DNA of 61,941 nucleotides from Chloroflexota bacterium (GTDB taxonomy: Bacteria; Chloroflexota; Anaerolineae; Anaerolineales; Anaerolineaceae), in assembly GCA_023381565.1 (NCBI GenBank), contig JAMCRR010000096.1:1-61941 (forward strand). The letters are read 5' to 3'. Each line of letters opens with the position of its first letter. Within the stretch, counting starts at the first letter, position 1. This document shows positions 26,877 through 35,494 of this stretch, in pieces. The notes below the pieces were generated by a model. The model did not search any database. It had not been told where the DNA came from and was given only the letters and a program-made list of their open reading frames with translations. Position numbers and translations under genes: made by a program.

Positions 26877-26928
26877 AATTCTCGGCGTCTGATGGATTGA
26901 CGCAACATCTCTTTCTAAAGGCGGCAGC

Positions 26929-27729
26929 ATGACAGAGCTCAACTCGATCGATCCGTACAAGACAGAAATCTTGCCAGACCTGACCCAAGACGCTCTGAAT
27001 CAGGGCATCGATCTTGATTTAATCTATGGGATGCCCACCCGCCAAAGAGTGTTAATCGTCGATGATGACCCAGATACGGTCGAACTCTTAAAAGAGGTCC
27101 TCAGAATGGGGGGATTCGACGTAATTGGCGCCCTTGGGTGTGGGGAAGCTCTGAAGAAATGCACCACATTAGCTCCTAACCTCATCCTCCTCGACCTGAT
27201 GATGCCCGACATCGATGGATGGCAAACATTTCGCTATCTTCGAGAAATGACCGAAGCGCCGGTCATTATCGTTTCAGCAAAAGACCGAAAAGAGGATGTG
27301 GTTAAGGGATTACAGATTGGCGTGGATGATTACGTCACCAAGCCATTCTTTAATGCTGAGGTGATCGCACGTGTGAATACCGTATTAAGGAGGGTAAAGA
27401 CTGCGACAACGACCAACCAGTATGTGTTCCCAGATGCGGAACTGGTTATCAATCTAGAAAATCAGGAGGTGGCAATCCGGAATAAACCCGTTCACATGAC
27501 CGTACGGGAGTTTTCTGTGCTGGCAGTTTTGGCTAAGCAAGCTCCCCGAAATGTTAGCTATGAGACTATCGCCAATGAGGTATGGGGGGAAGACTCGGAG
27601 AATACCCGCAAACGCATTAAGTATTTAATTTATCTTTTGCGCCGGAAATTAGAAAAGGATCCCAGCCATCCAACCTTAATATTAAATAATGAAGCCTTCG
27701 GTTACAAGTTGAATACGAAGCATTATTAG
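26929..27729 (+). CDS. OmpR/PhoB-type response regulator (orphan)
   Basis: 266 residues. An unusual N-terminal extension of about 38 residues precedes the receiver domain. The receiver has an acidic cluster (VDDDPDT), phospho-acceptor Asp in LLDLMMPDIDG, Ser in IIVSAKD and Lys in VTKPF. A C-terminal winged-helix domain (TVREFSVLAVLAK, RKRIKYLIYLLRRKLEKDP, FGYKLN) binds DNA. No histidine kinase gene is adjacent. AAAGGCGG precedes the ATG. The surface protein and sortase genes follow on the same strand after 68 bases, so it may control the surface module. Control by the structured RNA upstream is inference. Confidence 0.93.
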   Translation: MTELNSIDPYKTEILPDLTQDALNQGIDLDLIYGMPTRQRVLIVDDDPDTVELLKEVLRMGGFDVIGALGCGEALKKCTTLAPNLILLDLMMPDIDGWQTFRYLREMTEAPVIIVSAKDRKEDVVKGLQIGVDDYVTKPFFNAEVIARVNTVLRRVKTATTTNQYVFPDAELVINLENQEVAIRNKPVHMTVREFSVLAVLAKQAPRNVSYETIANEVWGEDSENTRKRIKYLIYLLRRKLEKDPSHPTLILNNEAFGYKLNTKHY

Positions 27730-27797
27730 TACCATATGCCTCATTCATCATTCTTTTCATCGATTTACTTAGCACGGTAAGTCTGCAGGAGGTATCA

Positions 27798-28931
27798 ATG
27801 TATACAAGGTTGGCGCCAACATTCAAAATCATCACATCGACCGCGTACTTTCTAGGAGTGTTATTCTTAGTAACCGGAATGATCTTGGGAGCAGTAAATC
27901 AACCTGTTTCAGCACAAGGCTTGGGAGATTGCGGTACTGGCTATCTGGCTAAAATTCAGGCGAATGGCTCCAGTGTAACCTATTCCAATGCGACGTATAT
28001 CATAACGAAAGCTATCGTAAAGGCAGGCAGCCAGAACCAAGAAGATGGCGCCTGTTACCCCTTAACGCAAAGCAATCCAAACAATGGATGCTACAAGGCG
28101 ACGGGTCTGGGCACCCACTCAGTCACTGTTACAAAAATTGGCTCTGGACCGGATTGCAAAGATATCAGCCATGTCGAATTTTATGGTGGAGAGGAACCCA
28201 CCAATACTCCAAAACCCACCAGCACAAACACTCCCGAATTCACCCCGACATTTACCAATACTCCGGTGACACCCACGGCTACGAACACGCCTGAGTTCAC
28301 CCCAACGTTCACCAATACCCCGGTGACACCGACCGCCACCAACACGCCGGAGAACCCACCCGAGTTCACCCCGACGTTCACCAATACCCCGGTTACACCG
28401 ACCGCCACCAACACGCCGGAGAACCCACCCGAGTTCACCCCGACGTTCACCAGTACCCCGGTGACACCGACTGCCACCAACACGCCGGAGAACCCGCCCG
28501 AGGTAACCCCAACATTCACATCGACGCCAGAGCCGACCGCCACCAACACACCGGAGAATCCACCCGCGTCAACTCCTACGTCCACCAACACACCTGAACC
28601 CACGGCTACACTCACCAACACACCCGAGGTTCCGCCAGGAATTACACCCACTTTTACAAATACACCCGTTCCTCCAATTAGTACGAAGAAGCCGTCGAAC
28701 CCAACCAGCACGCCAAAACCACCGGCAGGTGCAACTCCTACCGCAACGATGGTCCCCACGCTTCCTCCGCCTTCCACACCCAATGCGAGCGTTACTCCGG
28801 GCTTGATCCCGGTGACAGGCGCCGACAGCACGATCAATCTGTCTGGTGGAATGCTTCGTAATTTAGGATTTATCTTGCTAGGCCTGGGCTTTGTATTCCA
28901 CGGGTTATATATCAAGGCAACCCGGCATTGA
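27798..28931 (+). CDS. sortase-anchored surface protein with Thr/Pro repeat stalk
   Basis: 377 residues with an ideal AGGAGG site. An N-terminal membrane/signal segment (about 12-32) ends in PVSAQG. A Cys-containing domain of about 110 residues (DCGTGYLAKIQ...YGGEEP) follows. A Thr/Pro/Asn repeat region (about 135-330; TPTFTNTPVTPTATNTPE units) looks like a wall-spanning, possibly glycosylated stalk. The C-terminus has IPVTG near residue 338, a hydrophobic segment (LGFILLGLGFVFHGLYI) and the basic tail KATRH, which together form a sortase sorting signal. The next gene encodes a sortase. The function of the N-terminal domain is not recognised. Confidence 0.85.
   Translation: MYTRLAPTFKIITSTAYFLGVLFLVTGMILGAVNQPVSAQGLGDCGTGYLAKIQANGSSVTYSNATYIITKAIVKAGSQNQEDGACYPLTQSNPNNGCYKATGLGTHSVTVTKIGSGPDCKDISHVEFYGGEEPTNTPKPTSTNTPEFTPTFTNTPVTPTATNTPEFTPTFTNTPVTPTATNTPENPPEFTPTFTNTPVTPTATNTPENPPEFTPTFTSTPVTPTATNTPENPPEVTPTFTSTPEPTATNTPENPPASTPTSTNTPEPTATLTNTPEVPPGITPTFTNTPVPPISTKKPSNPTSTPKPPAGATPTATMVPTLPPPSTPNASVTPGLIPVTGADSTINLSGGMLRNLGFILLGLGFVFHGLYIKATRH
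28236..28556 (+). repeat. in-frame tandem repeat, 57- and 69-bp units
   Basis: Five head-to-tail units begin at 28236, 28293, 28350, 28419 and 28488. The first two are 57 bp (EFTPTFTNTPVTPTATNTP). The last three are 69 bp, gaining a 12-bp insertion encoding ENPP in place of the leading E. The third and fourth units are almost identical in DNA, a sign of recent duplication. All lengths are multiples of three. Confidence 0.9.
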
Positions 28932-28955
28932 TTAATGCGGTTCACCTAAAAAAAT

Positions 28956-29825
28956 ATGTTACTCTATCGGTTGGTATGGGAAGAGGTGAAATATAGGTTC
29001 CAGCGTAAAAGCAGCAGCCTAATGATGGTCATTGGGCTGCTGCTGATCCTGGAAGGAGTATCGTACGCGTTAATCGACGTTCAAACAGGAAATGCCTGGT
29101 GGAATGAGACCTATTCGACAGGCGGGGCAGAATCTGAATACGGGATGGTCTCGGCAAAGGTGGATCAGAAAGGGCCCGCTCCTTCAAGTCTACAAAAAGA
29201 AACCCAGGCAAACCTGAACGGCCAAGGCCTTCTGATCGACGGCTCGTTTGCTGTTCCGGCAACACAAACTACCGGGTTGACGTTAGGGAATACCCAGGCA
29301 TTAGCCAAGGCAAGCCAGACCGATAGCTTCGACCCGAATGCTGTTTATATACCCGATCGAATTCGGATCCCCGCAATCGAGCTGGATGCGCCCATCATTC
29401 CGGCGAAGTCCCAGGAGGTAAAGCTCGAGGGGCAGCTGTTCGAGCAGTGGCTGGCGCCGGACGAACGTGCGGTTGGGTGGCATCCCACATCAGCCACCTT
29501 AGGTGTGAAGGGTAATACGGTGTTGAATGGCCATCACAATGTTTACGGTGAAGTCTTCAAGCGCCTGGTGGATTTACAACCTGGAGACGAAATTATCATC
29601 TCATCAGGCTCGATGGATTTTACCTATATTGTGGCGAACAAGATGATCCTGCCAGAAAAATATCAAAAGCTCGCGGTGCGGATGGCGAACGCTGAATGGC
29701 TTATGCCTTCGCAAGATGAGCGTTTGACTCTGGTTACGTGCTGGCCTTTCACCAGTAACACCCACCGGTTGATCATCGTGGCAGAGCCGGTTTCGCATAG
29801 AGAAAATATCGACAGCACGCCCTGA
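28956..29825 (+). CDS. sortase (class D/E-like transpeptidase)
   Basis: 289 residues. One N-terminal membrane anchor (about 22-42, LMMVIGLLLILEGVSYALI) is followed by an extracytoplasmic linker of about 80 residues. The sortase barrel starts RIPAIELDAPI, with catalytic His in VLNGHHNVYG, Cys in LTLVTCWPF and Arg in HRLIIVAEP. It starts 24 bases after the surface protein whose C-terminus carries IPVTG, its evident substrate. The motifs TLVTC and the single N-terminal anchor fit class D/E sortases; exact class not certain. A strong hairpin separates it from the convergent second sortase-like gene. Confidence 0.93.
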   Translation: MLLYRLVWEEVKYRFQRKSSSLMMVIGLLLILEGVSYALIDVQTGNAWWNETYSTGGAESEYGMVSAKVDQKGPAPSSLQKETQANLNGQGLLIDGSFAVPATQTTGLTLGNTQALAKASQTDSFDPNAVYIPDRIRIPAIELDAPIIPAKSQEVKLEGQLFEQWLAPDERAVGWHPTSATLGVKGNTVLNGHHNVYGEVFKRLVDLQPGDEIIISSGSMDFTYIVANKMILPEKYQKLAVRMANAEWLMPSQDERLTLVTCWPFTSNTHRLIIVAEPVSHRENIDSTP

Positions 29826-29862
29826 TCTTATCTACACGAACACACAACCTGTTGAGAAAATC

Positions 29863-29898
29863 AGAATCCAGCTCAAGCGGCAAAATGAGCTGGATTCT
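29863..29898. terminator. hairpin between convergent sortase genes
   Basis: Perfect 12-bp inverted repeat AGAATCCAGCTC / GAGCTGGATTCT with a 12-base loop. It lies in the 94-base gap between two convergent genes, so it can end transcripts from both sides. T content after the plus-strand arm (TCTATC) is modest. Confidence 0.7.
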
Positions 29899-29919
29899 TC
29901 TATCAATATCTATTATGTT

Positions 29920-30639
29920 TCAGTTTATGAAAGCATTTCTCCACAGGCGGTGCCAGTAAGCATTGCCGTCTAAATCGGGTGACAATTGCCTGGCAGTAAT
30001 GAACAATCTACCCCAGGAAGGATCGCCATTTTGGGCGATGCAGGTTTGGAAAACGACCTGATTGCTGCCACGATAGATCTTATTGAACACCTCAGCGCTG
30101 GTAAGTTTGACGTCAGGGGTGGCTAAATCGATGAAGTCGGAATAGGGACTGTCGGGGTTCAGTGCCTGATATTGCTTGATGGAGCTGACCTCAAAGGTTT
30201 TGGATTGCCCATTCCCATAGATCAAAGTTACAATCTCGTGGATTTTGAGATGGAAGAAACTACTTCCTGCCAGGTTATTATGGGCGAGCAAGCCGATGGT
30301 GCCGTATTGAGAGGCCATTCCAAACTGGGTGAGGGTTCCCGGTTTGGTCGAAACATAAACCGGAGAATCTTTCGGCTGCTGTTCAACGGGCAAGTCAAGC
30401 ACGGTTGGAACCGATACGGCGACCAGGGCATTTGGTTTTTCATTCTTTGCCGGGTTAGCCTGGAGGGGAAGGGCGGCCAGTGGGGAAGGATTTTTGTTTC
30501 CCCGGGGATCCATATTGAATGGAATTTCCCTGGTGACCGGAATGGTTTTCTGCTGAGCCAGGCTGATGACCAAGCTGCTTAAGAAAAATATAACCAGTAT
30601 GGAAACGGAGAGTGTTTTTGGAGGGAAGGTGAGATTCAT
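29920..30639 (-). CDS. second sortase-like protein
   Basis: 239 residues from ATG 30639, where a normal signal/anchor (TLSVSILVIFFLSSLVISLA) begins; an in-frame ATG at 30744 adds 35 unlikely residues. A Pro/Lys-rich linker precedes a sortase-type barrel: YGTIGLLAHNNLAGSSFF (catalytic His candidate), VVFQTCIAQNG (Cys candidate) and GRLFITARQL (Arg candidate). These match the order and spacing of sortases. The sequence is clearly different from the sortase encoded next door, so it likely has another substrate or a housekeeping role. It is transcribed convergently with it. Assignment is by motif. Confidence 0.75.
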   Translation of the reverse strand: MNLTFPPKTLSVSILVIFFLSSLVISLAQQKTIPVTREIPFNMDPRGNKNPSPLAALPLQANPAKNEKPNALVAVSVPTVLDLPVEQQPKDSPVYVSTKPGTLTQFGMASQYGTIGLLAHNNLAGSSFFHLKIHEIVTLIYGNGQSKTFEVSSIKQYQALNPDSPYSDFIDLATPDVKLTSAEVFNKIYRGSNQVVFQTCIAQNGDPSWGRLFITARQLSPDLDGNAYWHRLWRNAFIN

Positions 30640-30805
30640 TGTAGTGGGGTGTTGTTCCCTGGAGAAAAAGCTATTATTCAATGTTGAAATAATGTAGTCC
30701 ATAGGTAATGATTTGGTAATTTTATAATTAGATTTTAGTAACATCGTCTTCGGATTACAATAGGTGAAGGGCTTACCTTGCAGATGTGTAAACTGTAGGG
30801 AAGGA

Positions 30806-30814
30806 TGGTATAAT
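30806..30814 (+). promoter_or_regulatory. extended -10 promoter of yebC
   Basis: TGGTATAAT, an extended -10 (TGn plus perfect TATAAT) 67 bases before the yebC ATG. No good -35 is seen, as is common for extended -10 promoters. It probably drives yebC-ruvC-rRNA methyltransferase-ruvA. Confidence 0.6.
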
Positions 30815-30881
30815 CTGAAAAACAGGCGGTTTTAACCTACGAAAATAACTACCCAGCGAGTTTATTTGAGGAGATAAGCGT

Positions 30882-31637
30882 ATGTCTGGACATTCGCATT
30901 GGGCCACAATCAGGCGAAAGAAAGGCGCCGCCGACGCCAAGCGCGGGCAGGTGTTTACGCGCCTGGCGCGTGAAATTGTGATGGCTGCTCGGGAGGGTGG
31001 CGGTGATCCCGATTCAAACGTCAGGCTTCAATTGGCTGTTGAACGAGCTCGGGCGCAGAATATGCCCAAAGATAATATCGAACGAGCCATCAAACGGGGT
31101 ACAGGCGAGAGCAAAGACGGGAATGTTTTAGAGGAAATTTATTACGAGGGATACGCGGGCCATGGCGTGGCTTTAATGATTGAGTGCGTTACCGACAACC
31201 GCAACCGGGCGGTATCGGAGATTCGCCACCTGCTCACTCGCGGTGGGGGAACCATGGCTGAAGCCGGTTCGGTAGGATGGCAGTTCACCCGCTCGGCATA
31301 TTTTGCATTCCCGCTTGGCAATAAAGATCAAGACTCTATTTTTGAGCTGGCGGTCGAGGCGGGAGCCAATGATATTACTTTCGATGACGGGGAAGTCGAA
31401 ATCGTTGGCCCGGTAGAATCGTTCAAAACGATCAGCAACCGTTTGCATTCCGCCGGCATCCAACCGGAAGAAGCCGGATTGAGGATGATCCCCAACCAGG
31501 AAATAGATCTGGAAACCGATGCAACCGTCCAGGTGATGAAGACGATTGAGGCACTGGAGGAATTGGACGACGTCCAAAATGTATTTTCCAACCTGCGTGT
31601 CTCTGAGGAGGCAATGGCGGCCCTGGATGCGGATTAA
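30882..31637 (+). CDS. yebC: YebC/PmpR family protein
   Basis: 251 residues, the family's usual length. The opening MSGHSHWATIRRKKGAADAKRGQ is nearly invariant, followed by FTRLAREIVMAARE, NVRLQLAVERARAQNMPKDNIERAIKRG and YEGYAGHGVALMIECVTDN. YebC proteins are described as DNA-binding regulators and, more recently, as ribosome-associated translation factors for proline-rich stretches. The Pro-rich surface protein nearby makes the latter role of interest, but there is no direct link. GAGGAGA precedes the ATG. It heads the ruvC/ruvA operon, a common arrangement. Confidence 0.96.
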   Translation: MSGHSHWATIRRKKGAADAKRGQVFTRLAREIVMAAREGGGDPDSNVRLQLAVERARAQNMPKDNIERAIKRGTGESKDGNVLEEIYYEGYAGHGVALMIECVTDNRNRAVSEIRHLLTRGGGTMAEAGSVGWQFTRSAYFAFPLGNKDQDSIFELAVEAGANDITFDDGEVEIVGPVESFKTISNRLHSAGIQPEEAGLRMIPNQEIDLETDATVQVMKTIEALEELDDVQNVFSNLRVSEEAMAALDAD

Positions 31638-31643
31638 GCGCCT

Positions 31644-32138
31644 ATGGTGATCATTGGCGTGGATCCGGGAACGGCCACCACTGGATATGGCCTGGTAACA
31701 GAATCAGAAGACGGGGACCCCGAGCTGATTGATTTTGGGGTCATCGTCACGCCGGCAAATCTGGGCATGCCAAATCGCCTGGCCCTGATTTACGCTCGAT
31801 TGACCGAGATTATTCTTCTCCACCACCCTGAAAGCGGGGCGGTGGAGAAGTTGTTTTTCCAGCGTAATGTTACGACAGCTCTTTCGGTAGGACAGGCGAG
31901 AGGGGTGGCGCTCCTGGCGATGGCGCAAGGTGGGGTGAAGGTCGCCGAATACACCCCGATGGAAATTAAACAGGCGGTCAGCGGATATGGCGGAGCCGAT
32001 AAAAACCAGATCCAGCAGATGGTGAGGGTGCTTCTTCGCCTGCCCGATATCCCTCGCCCCGATGATGCCGCAGACGCCCTTGCGGTAGCCATCTGCCATC
32101 TGAATAGCTATCGTTTCCAGACTGACATTATTGCATGA
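31644..32138 (+). CDS. ruvC: Holliday junction resolvase RuvC
   Basis: 164 residues. Catalytic acids are visible: Asp in IIGVDPGTATTGYG, Glu in AVEKLFFQRN, and the C-terminal Asp pair in RPDDAADALAVAICH. RuvC cuts four-way junctions after RuvAB branch migration. It follows yebC by 6 bases and its stop overlaps the next ATG by four bases (ATGA). ruvA is two genes downstream; ruvB is not in the window. Confidence 0.96.
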   Translation: MVIIGVDPGTATTGYGLVTESEDGDPELIDFGVIVTPANLGMPNRLALIYARLTEIILLHHPESGAVEKLFFQRNVTTALSVGQARGVALLAMAQGGVKVAEYTPMEIKQAVSGYGGADKNQIQQMVRVLLRLPDIPRPDDAADALAVAICHLNSYRFQTDIIA

Positions 32139-32941
32139 TCACCAGCCAATCAAATTCAAAGATCAAAGAAATTCGCAGGCTGATCCATGACCGGAAAGCA
32201 CGAGATCAATCGGGGCTTTTTTATATTGAGGGGCTGCGGTTGGTTGCTGAAGCTATCCAGATGCGCGCAAAGATCGAGGCTCTGGTCGTCGCGCCAGACC
32301 TGTTAAGCAGCTCATTTGGCCGCGAATTGATCCATGACGCTGCAACAAAGGATCTGCCGATCTTCGAGGTAAGCGGAGAAATATTTAAAAGTATTTCTGT
32401 AAAAGAAGGACCGCAGGGAATTGGTGCGGTTGCATGCCAGAGATGGATGGAGATCGAAATGCTGCAATTGGCTCCCGGCGACCAATGGATTGCCCTGGAT
32501 GCCGTGCAGGACCCGGGAAACCTGGGCACAATCCTGCGCACGTCCGACGCGGTGGGCGGCAAAGGGGTCGTGCTGCTGGAACATTCGACCGACCCATACG
32601 ACCCCACGGCCCTCCGGGCCAGTATGGGTGCGATATTCGCGCAAGGGTTGGTCCGGGCCAACCTGGAGCAATTTGCCGATTGGAAAACTCGATCTCATTA
32701 TTCGGTTATCGGGACCTCAGGCGGAGTAAAATGTGATTTTCACCATGCAGAGTATCCTGACCCGCTGGTCTTGCTCATGGGAAGCGAGCGGCAAGGGTTA
32801 TCTGCCCGCCATCTCGAGCTTTGCGACCAGGTGGTGGCGATCCCCATGGTCGGGAGGAGTGATTCGCTCAACCTGGCTGTGGCAACCGGGGTCATGTTGT
32901 ACGAAATCTTCAATCACCGCCGCGATATTCGAAAAGGATAA
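32135..32941 (+). CDS. TrmH/SpoU-family RNA 2'-O-methyltransferase
   Basis: 268 residues. The N-terminal substrate-binding domain (NSKIKEIRRLIHDRKARDQSG, FYIEGLRLVAEA) is followed by the SPOUT knot: motif 1 LDAVQDPGNLGTILRTSDA (N and R), motif 2 LLMGSERQGLS and motif 3 IPMVGRSDSLNLAVATGVM. This is the layout of RlmB/TrmH-type enzymes that 2'-O-methylate rRNA or tRNA. The gene overlaps ruvC by four bases and ruvA follows by four bases. Target nucleotide not assignable. Confidence 0.93.
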   Translation: MITSQSNSKIKEIRRLIHDRKARDQSGLFYIEGLRLVAEAIQMRAKIEALVVAPDLLSSSFGRELIHDAATKDLPIFEVSGEIFKSISVKEGPQGIGAVACQRWMEIEMLQLAPGDQWIALDAVQDPGNLGTILRTSDAVGGKGVVLLEHSTDPYDPTALRASMGAIFAQGLVRANLEQFADWKTRSHYSVIGTSGGVKCDFHHAEYPDPLVLLMGSERQGLSARHLELCDQVVAIPMVGRSDSLNLAVATGVMLYEIFNHRRDIRKG

Positions 32942-32945
32942 GGAT

Positions 32946-33518
32946 ATGATCGCATCGATCGATGGTGAAATTCTGGAGATTGTGGGAGACAGCCTGGTCG
33001 TTGGGGTTGGCGGGGTCGGCTTGCGGGTATTTTGCCCGGCCCCATTGCGAGACCGGGTTCTGAAAGGCGAAAAAATCTTCCTGCATACTTACCTGGTCGT
33101 GCGCGAAGATGCCCTGTCCCTTTACGGTTTTGACAGCCTCGAAGCGCGAGATTATTTTGTCATGCTGTTGGGCGTGAATGGGATTGGTCCTAGGATCGCC
33201 CTGGCAATCCTTTCGGTGCTTTCGACCGATGTGATTCGACGGTCGGTGATCTACGAGCAACCAGAAGTCTTCTCTCGGGTCCCGGGTGTGGGGAACAAGA
33301 CAGCCCAGAAGATTGTCCTCTTCCTCCAGGGTAAGATGGGAGGGGAGAAGGAAATTGAGCCAGCATTCACGGATGTCGAAGGTGAGGTGATCGGGGCATT
33401 AACCTCCCTGGGGTACAGCATCGTCGAAGCGCAGGCAGCCCTCCAATCGATTCCCCGGGATGCGCCGCAGGACGTTGAGTCTCGCCTGCGTTTGGCGCTG
33501 CAGTATTTTTCCACCTGA
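32946..33518 (+). CDS. ruvA: Holliday junction branch-migration protein RuvA
   Basis: 190 residues from ATG 32946 (MIASIDGEILEIVGD), the normal RuvA start, with AAAGGATAAGGA upstream. A longer in-frame reading back to 32733 is out-of-frame coding of the methyltransferase. It has an N-terminal OB fold, helix-hairpin-helix motifs (LLGVNGIGPRIALAIL, RVPGVGNKTAQKIVLFL) and a C-terminal domain (EVIGALTSLGYS) that contacts RuvB. It is coupled to the ruvC operon. Confidence 0.95.
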   Translation: MIASIDGEILEIVGDSLVVGVGGVGLRVFCPAPLRDRVLKGEKIFLHTYLVVREDALSLYGFDSLEARDYFVMLLGVNGIGPRIALAILSVLSTDVIRRSVIYEQPEVFSRVPGVGNKTAQKIVLFLQGKMGGEKEIEPAFTDVEGEVIGALTSLGYSIVEAQAALQSIPRDAPQDVESRLRLALQYFST

Positions 33519-33801
33519 ACTGGACAAGAATCCAGCTTTCAGGTATGATTTATTCGATATTTCTCCTATACTTCAGCAAGTATGGCACCGCCCCAGTTAA
33601 TTGCGGAGAGGCAGATATTTTGTGGTTTCGTGAGTCTCCGCTGGTTGAAACCACACAATTCCCATATCAACCCCAGCATCTCAGTGAAAGGGCGCAAGAC
33701 TCGGGTTGATGAAGAATGCCATAATGCCCGGATAGGGGCGCTGGTCCGGGTAATTGTAAGAATTTGCCTGTTAAACCTGCATCAAGCTTCCCGGAGGGTG
33801 A

Positions 33802-35466
33802 ATGAGCGATCTGATTAGCCGCATTACTGCTGATTTGCATGAAAAAATCCAATCCTATAAAACTGAATTCGAGATCCGGGATATTGGGTCGGTGATCGAT
33901 GCGGGAGATGGCATTGCGCGCGTGTCGGGATTGGCGAATGTGCGGTCGCAGGAGCTGGTTGAATTTGAAAATGGAGTCCAGGGGATCGCATTCAACCTGG
34001 AAAAAGATAATGTCGGCGTGATCATCATGGGGGATTACGCCAGTGTATCGGAAGGGATGCAGGTGACTTCCACCGGGCGCATCGCTTCGGTACCGGTTGG
34101 CGATGGGCTGATTGGGCGTGTAGTGAACGCCCTGGGAATTCCCGTGGATGGGAAAGGGCCTATCACTTTTGATCACTACCGCCCCATTGAAAGGATTGCC
34201 CCAGGGGTGGTCGACAGGCAAGACGTCGAATCTCCCGTCCAGACAGGGATTAAAGCCATCGACGCGATGACCCCGATAGGGCGGGGTCAACGCGAACTGA
34301 TCATTGGAGATCGCCAGACCGGCAAGACTGCCCTTGCCATTGATACGATTATTAACCAGAAGGGGAAAAACCTGATCTGTATCTATGTGGCCATCGGGCA
34401 AAAGAAAGCGGCGGTGGCGCGCACGCTCGACGTTCTGGAGAAAAACGGCGCCATGAATCACACGATTGTGGTGATCTCCGCCGCAGACGAACCTGCTGCG
34501 CTCCAGTACATCGCCCCTTATTCGGGCTGCGCTATCGGCGAAGAGTTCATGGAAACTGGCCGCGACGCGCTCGTGGTTTACGACGACCTATCGAAGCATG
34601 CCTGGGCATACCGCCAGGTCTCGCTCCTCATCCGCCGCCCCCCCGGCCGTGAAGCCTACCCGGGAGATGTTTTTTACCTGCACTCTCGCTTGCTCGAACG
34701 CGCCGCCCGGGTGGCTAACCGATACGTGATTGTACCGAAAACCTATTCCGAGGAAGAAGCTCCCGAATCGGCGGCAGTGAATGGTGCCGTCTATGGCGGA
34801 CCGCGGAACAAGCACGATGCCGAGGCAGCCCTGGACCAATTGCAGAATAAAGACGAATGCAAGATCGTTAAGGTAAAAGGGAGTGGGGGATCGCTGACCG
34901 CCCTCCCGCTCATCGAGACCCTATTGGGCGACGTGTCGGCTTATATTCCGACGAATGTCATTTCAATCACAGATGGGCAAATCTACCTCGAGTCGAACCT
35001 GTTCAACGGCGGCATTCGCCCGGCGATCAATGTGGGAATTTCAGTGTCTCGCGTGGGTGGTGATGCCCAAACAAAAGCTATGAAGCAGGTCGCCGGGCGT
35101 CTCCGCCTCGATATGGCTTCCTTTAGAGAGTTGGCCGCTTTCGCCCAGTTTGGGTCAGACCTGGATAAAACCACCCAGGCGCAGCTGAACCGGGGCCAGC
35201 ATCTTCAAGAGATCCTTAAGCAACACCAATACGCCCCTTATTCGCTCGAGAACGAAGTGATAATCCTATTTGCCGGCACGAATGGGTTTGCAGACTCCGT
35301 AGCGATTGACAAGATGCGGGAGTGGGAAGCCGGCTTGCTGCATTTCATGGATACTTCCTATCCAGAAATTGGTAGAGATATTTCGGCTTTGAGAATGGTT
35401 TCCGCCGAGACGGAGACCAAACTGCGCCAGGCCATCCAGGCCTACAACTCGACCTGGATCGGCTGA
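33802..35466 (+). CDS. atpA: F-type ATP synthase alpha subunit, with extra loop
   Basis: 554 residues, longer than the usual 500-515. The N-terminal beta-barrel starts [21 protein letters not shown]. The P-loop is [13 protein letters not shown], and catalytic-interface segments include [37 protein letters not shown] and [13 protein letters not shown]. Between AARV and GSLTALP there are about 58 residues instead of 17 in E. coli, an insertion of about 41 (roughly residues 310-355) rich in Glu, Asp, Lys and Asn. It heads atpA-atpG-atpD-atpC; the a, c, b and delta genes are not adjacent. GGAGG precedes the ATG. Confidence 0.97.
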   Translation: MSDLISRITADLHEKIQSYKTEFEIRDIGSVIDAGDGIARVSGLANVRSQELVEFENGVQGIAFNLEKDNVGVIIMGDYASVSEGMQVTSTGRIASVPVGDGLIGRVVNALGIPVDGKGPITFDHYRPIERIAPGVVDRQDVESPVQTGIKAIDAMTPIGRGQRELIIGDRQTGKTALAIDTIINQKGKNLICIYVAIGQKKAAVARTLDVLEKNGAMNHTIVVISAADEPAALQYIAPYSGCAIGEEFMETGRDALVVYDDLSKHAWAYRQVSLLIRRPPGREAYPGDVFYLHSRLLERAARVANRYVIVPKTYSEEEAPESAAVNGAVYGGPRNKHDAEAALDQLQNKDECKIVKVKGSGGSLTALPLIETLLGDVSAYIPTNVISITDGQIYLESNLFNGGIRPAINVGISVSRVGGDAQTKAMKQVAGRLRLDMASFRELAAFAQFGSDLDKTTQAQLNRGQHLQEILKQHQYAPYSLENEVIILFAGTNGFADSVAIDKMREWEAGLLHFMDTSYPEIGRDISALRMVSAETETKLRQAIQAYNSTWIG

Positions 35467-35494
35467 TCACGAGACAGAACCGGACATACAGCCT

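Noticed and set aside
28236-28556. Regular repeats as a possible CRISPR array
   Set aside because: Units are contiguous, in frame and code for TPTFTNTPVTPTATNTP; there are no unique spacers.
28181-28945. 254-codon minus-strand frame, Gly/Val-rich
   Set aside because: Mirror of the Thr/Pro repeat region; low complexity comes from the repeat DNA, and the plus strand has ribosome site, signal and sorting motif.
32733-32945. N-terminal extension of RuvA
   Set aside because: The extra 71 codons are the methyltransferase gene read in another frame; RuvA homologues begin at MIASIDGE-like sequences, and ATG 32946 has a ribosome site.
33582-33818. Open frame before atpA as a possible delta/b subunit remnant
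   Set aside because: No similarity to AtpH or AtpF motifs could be seen, no ribosome site, and it overlaps the atpA start.
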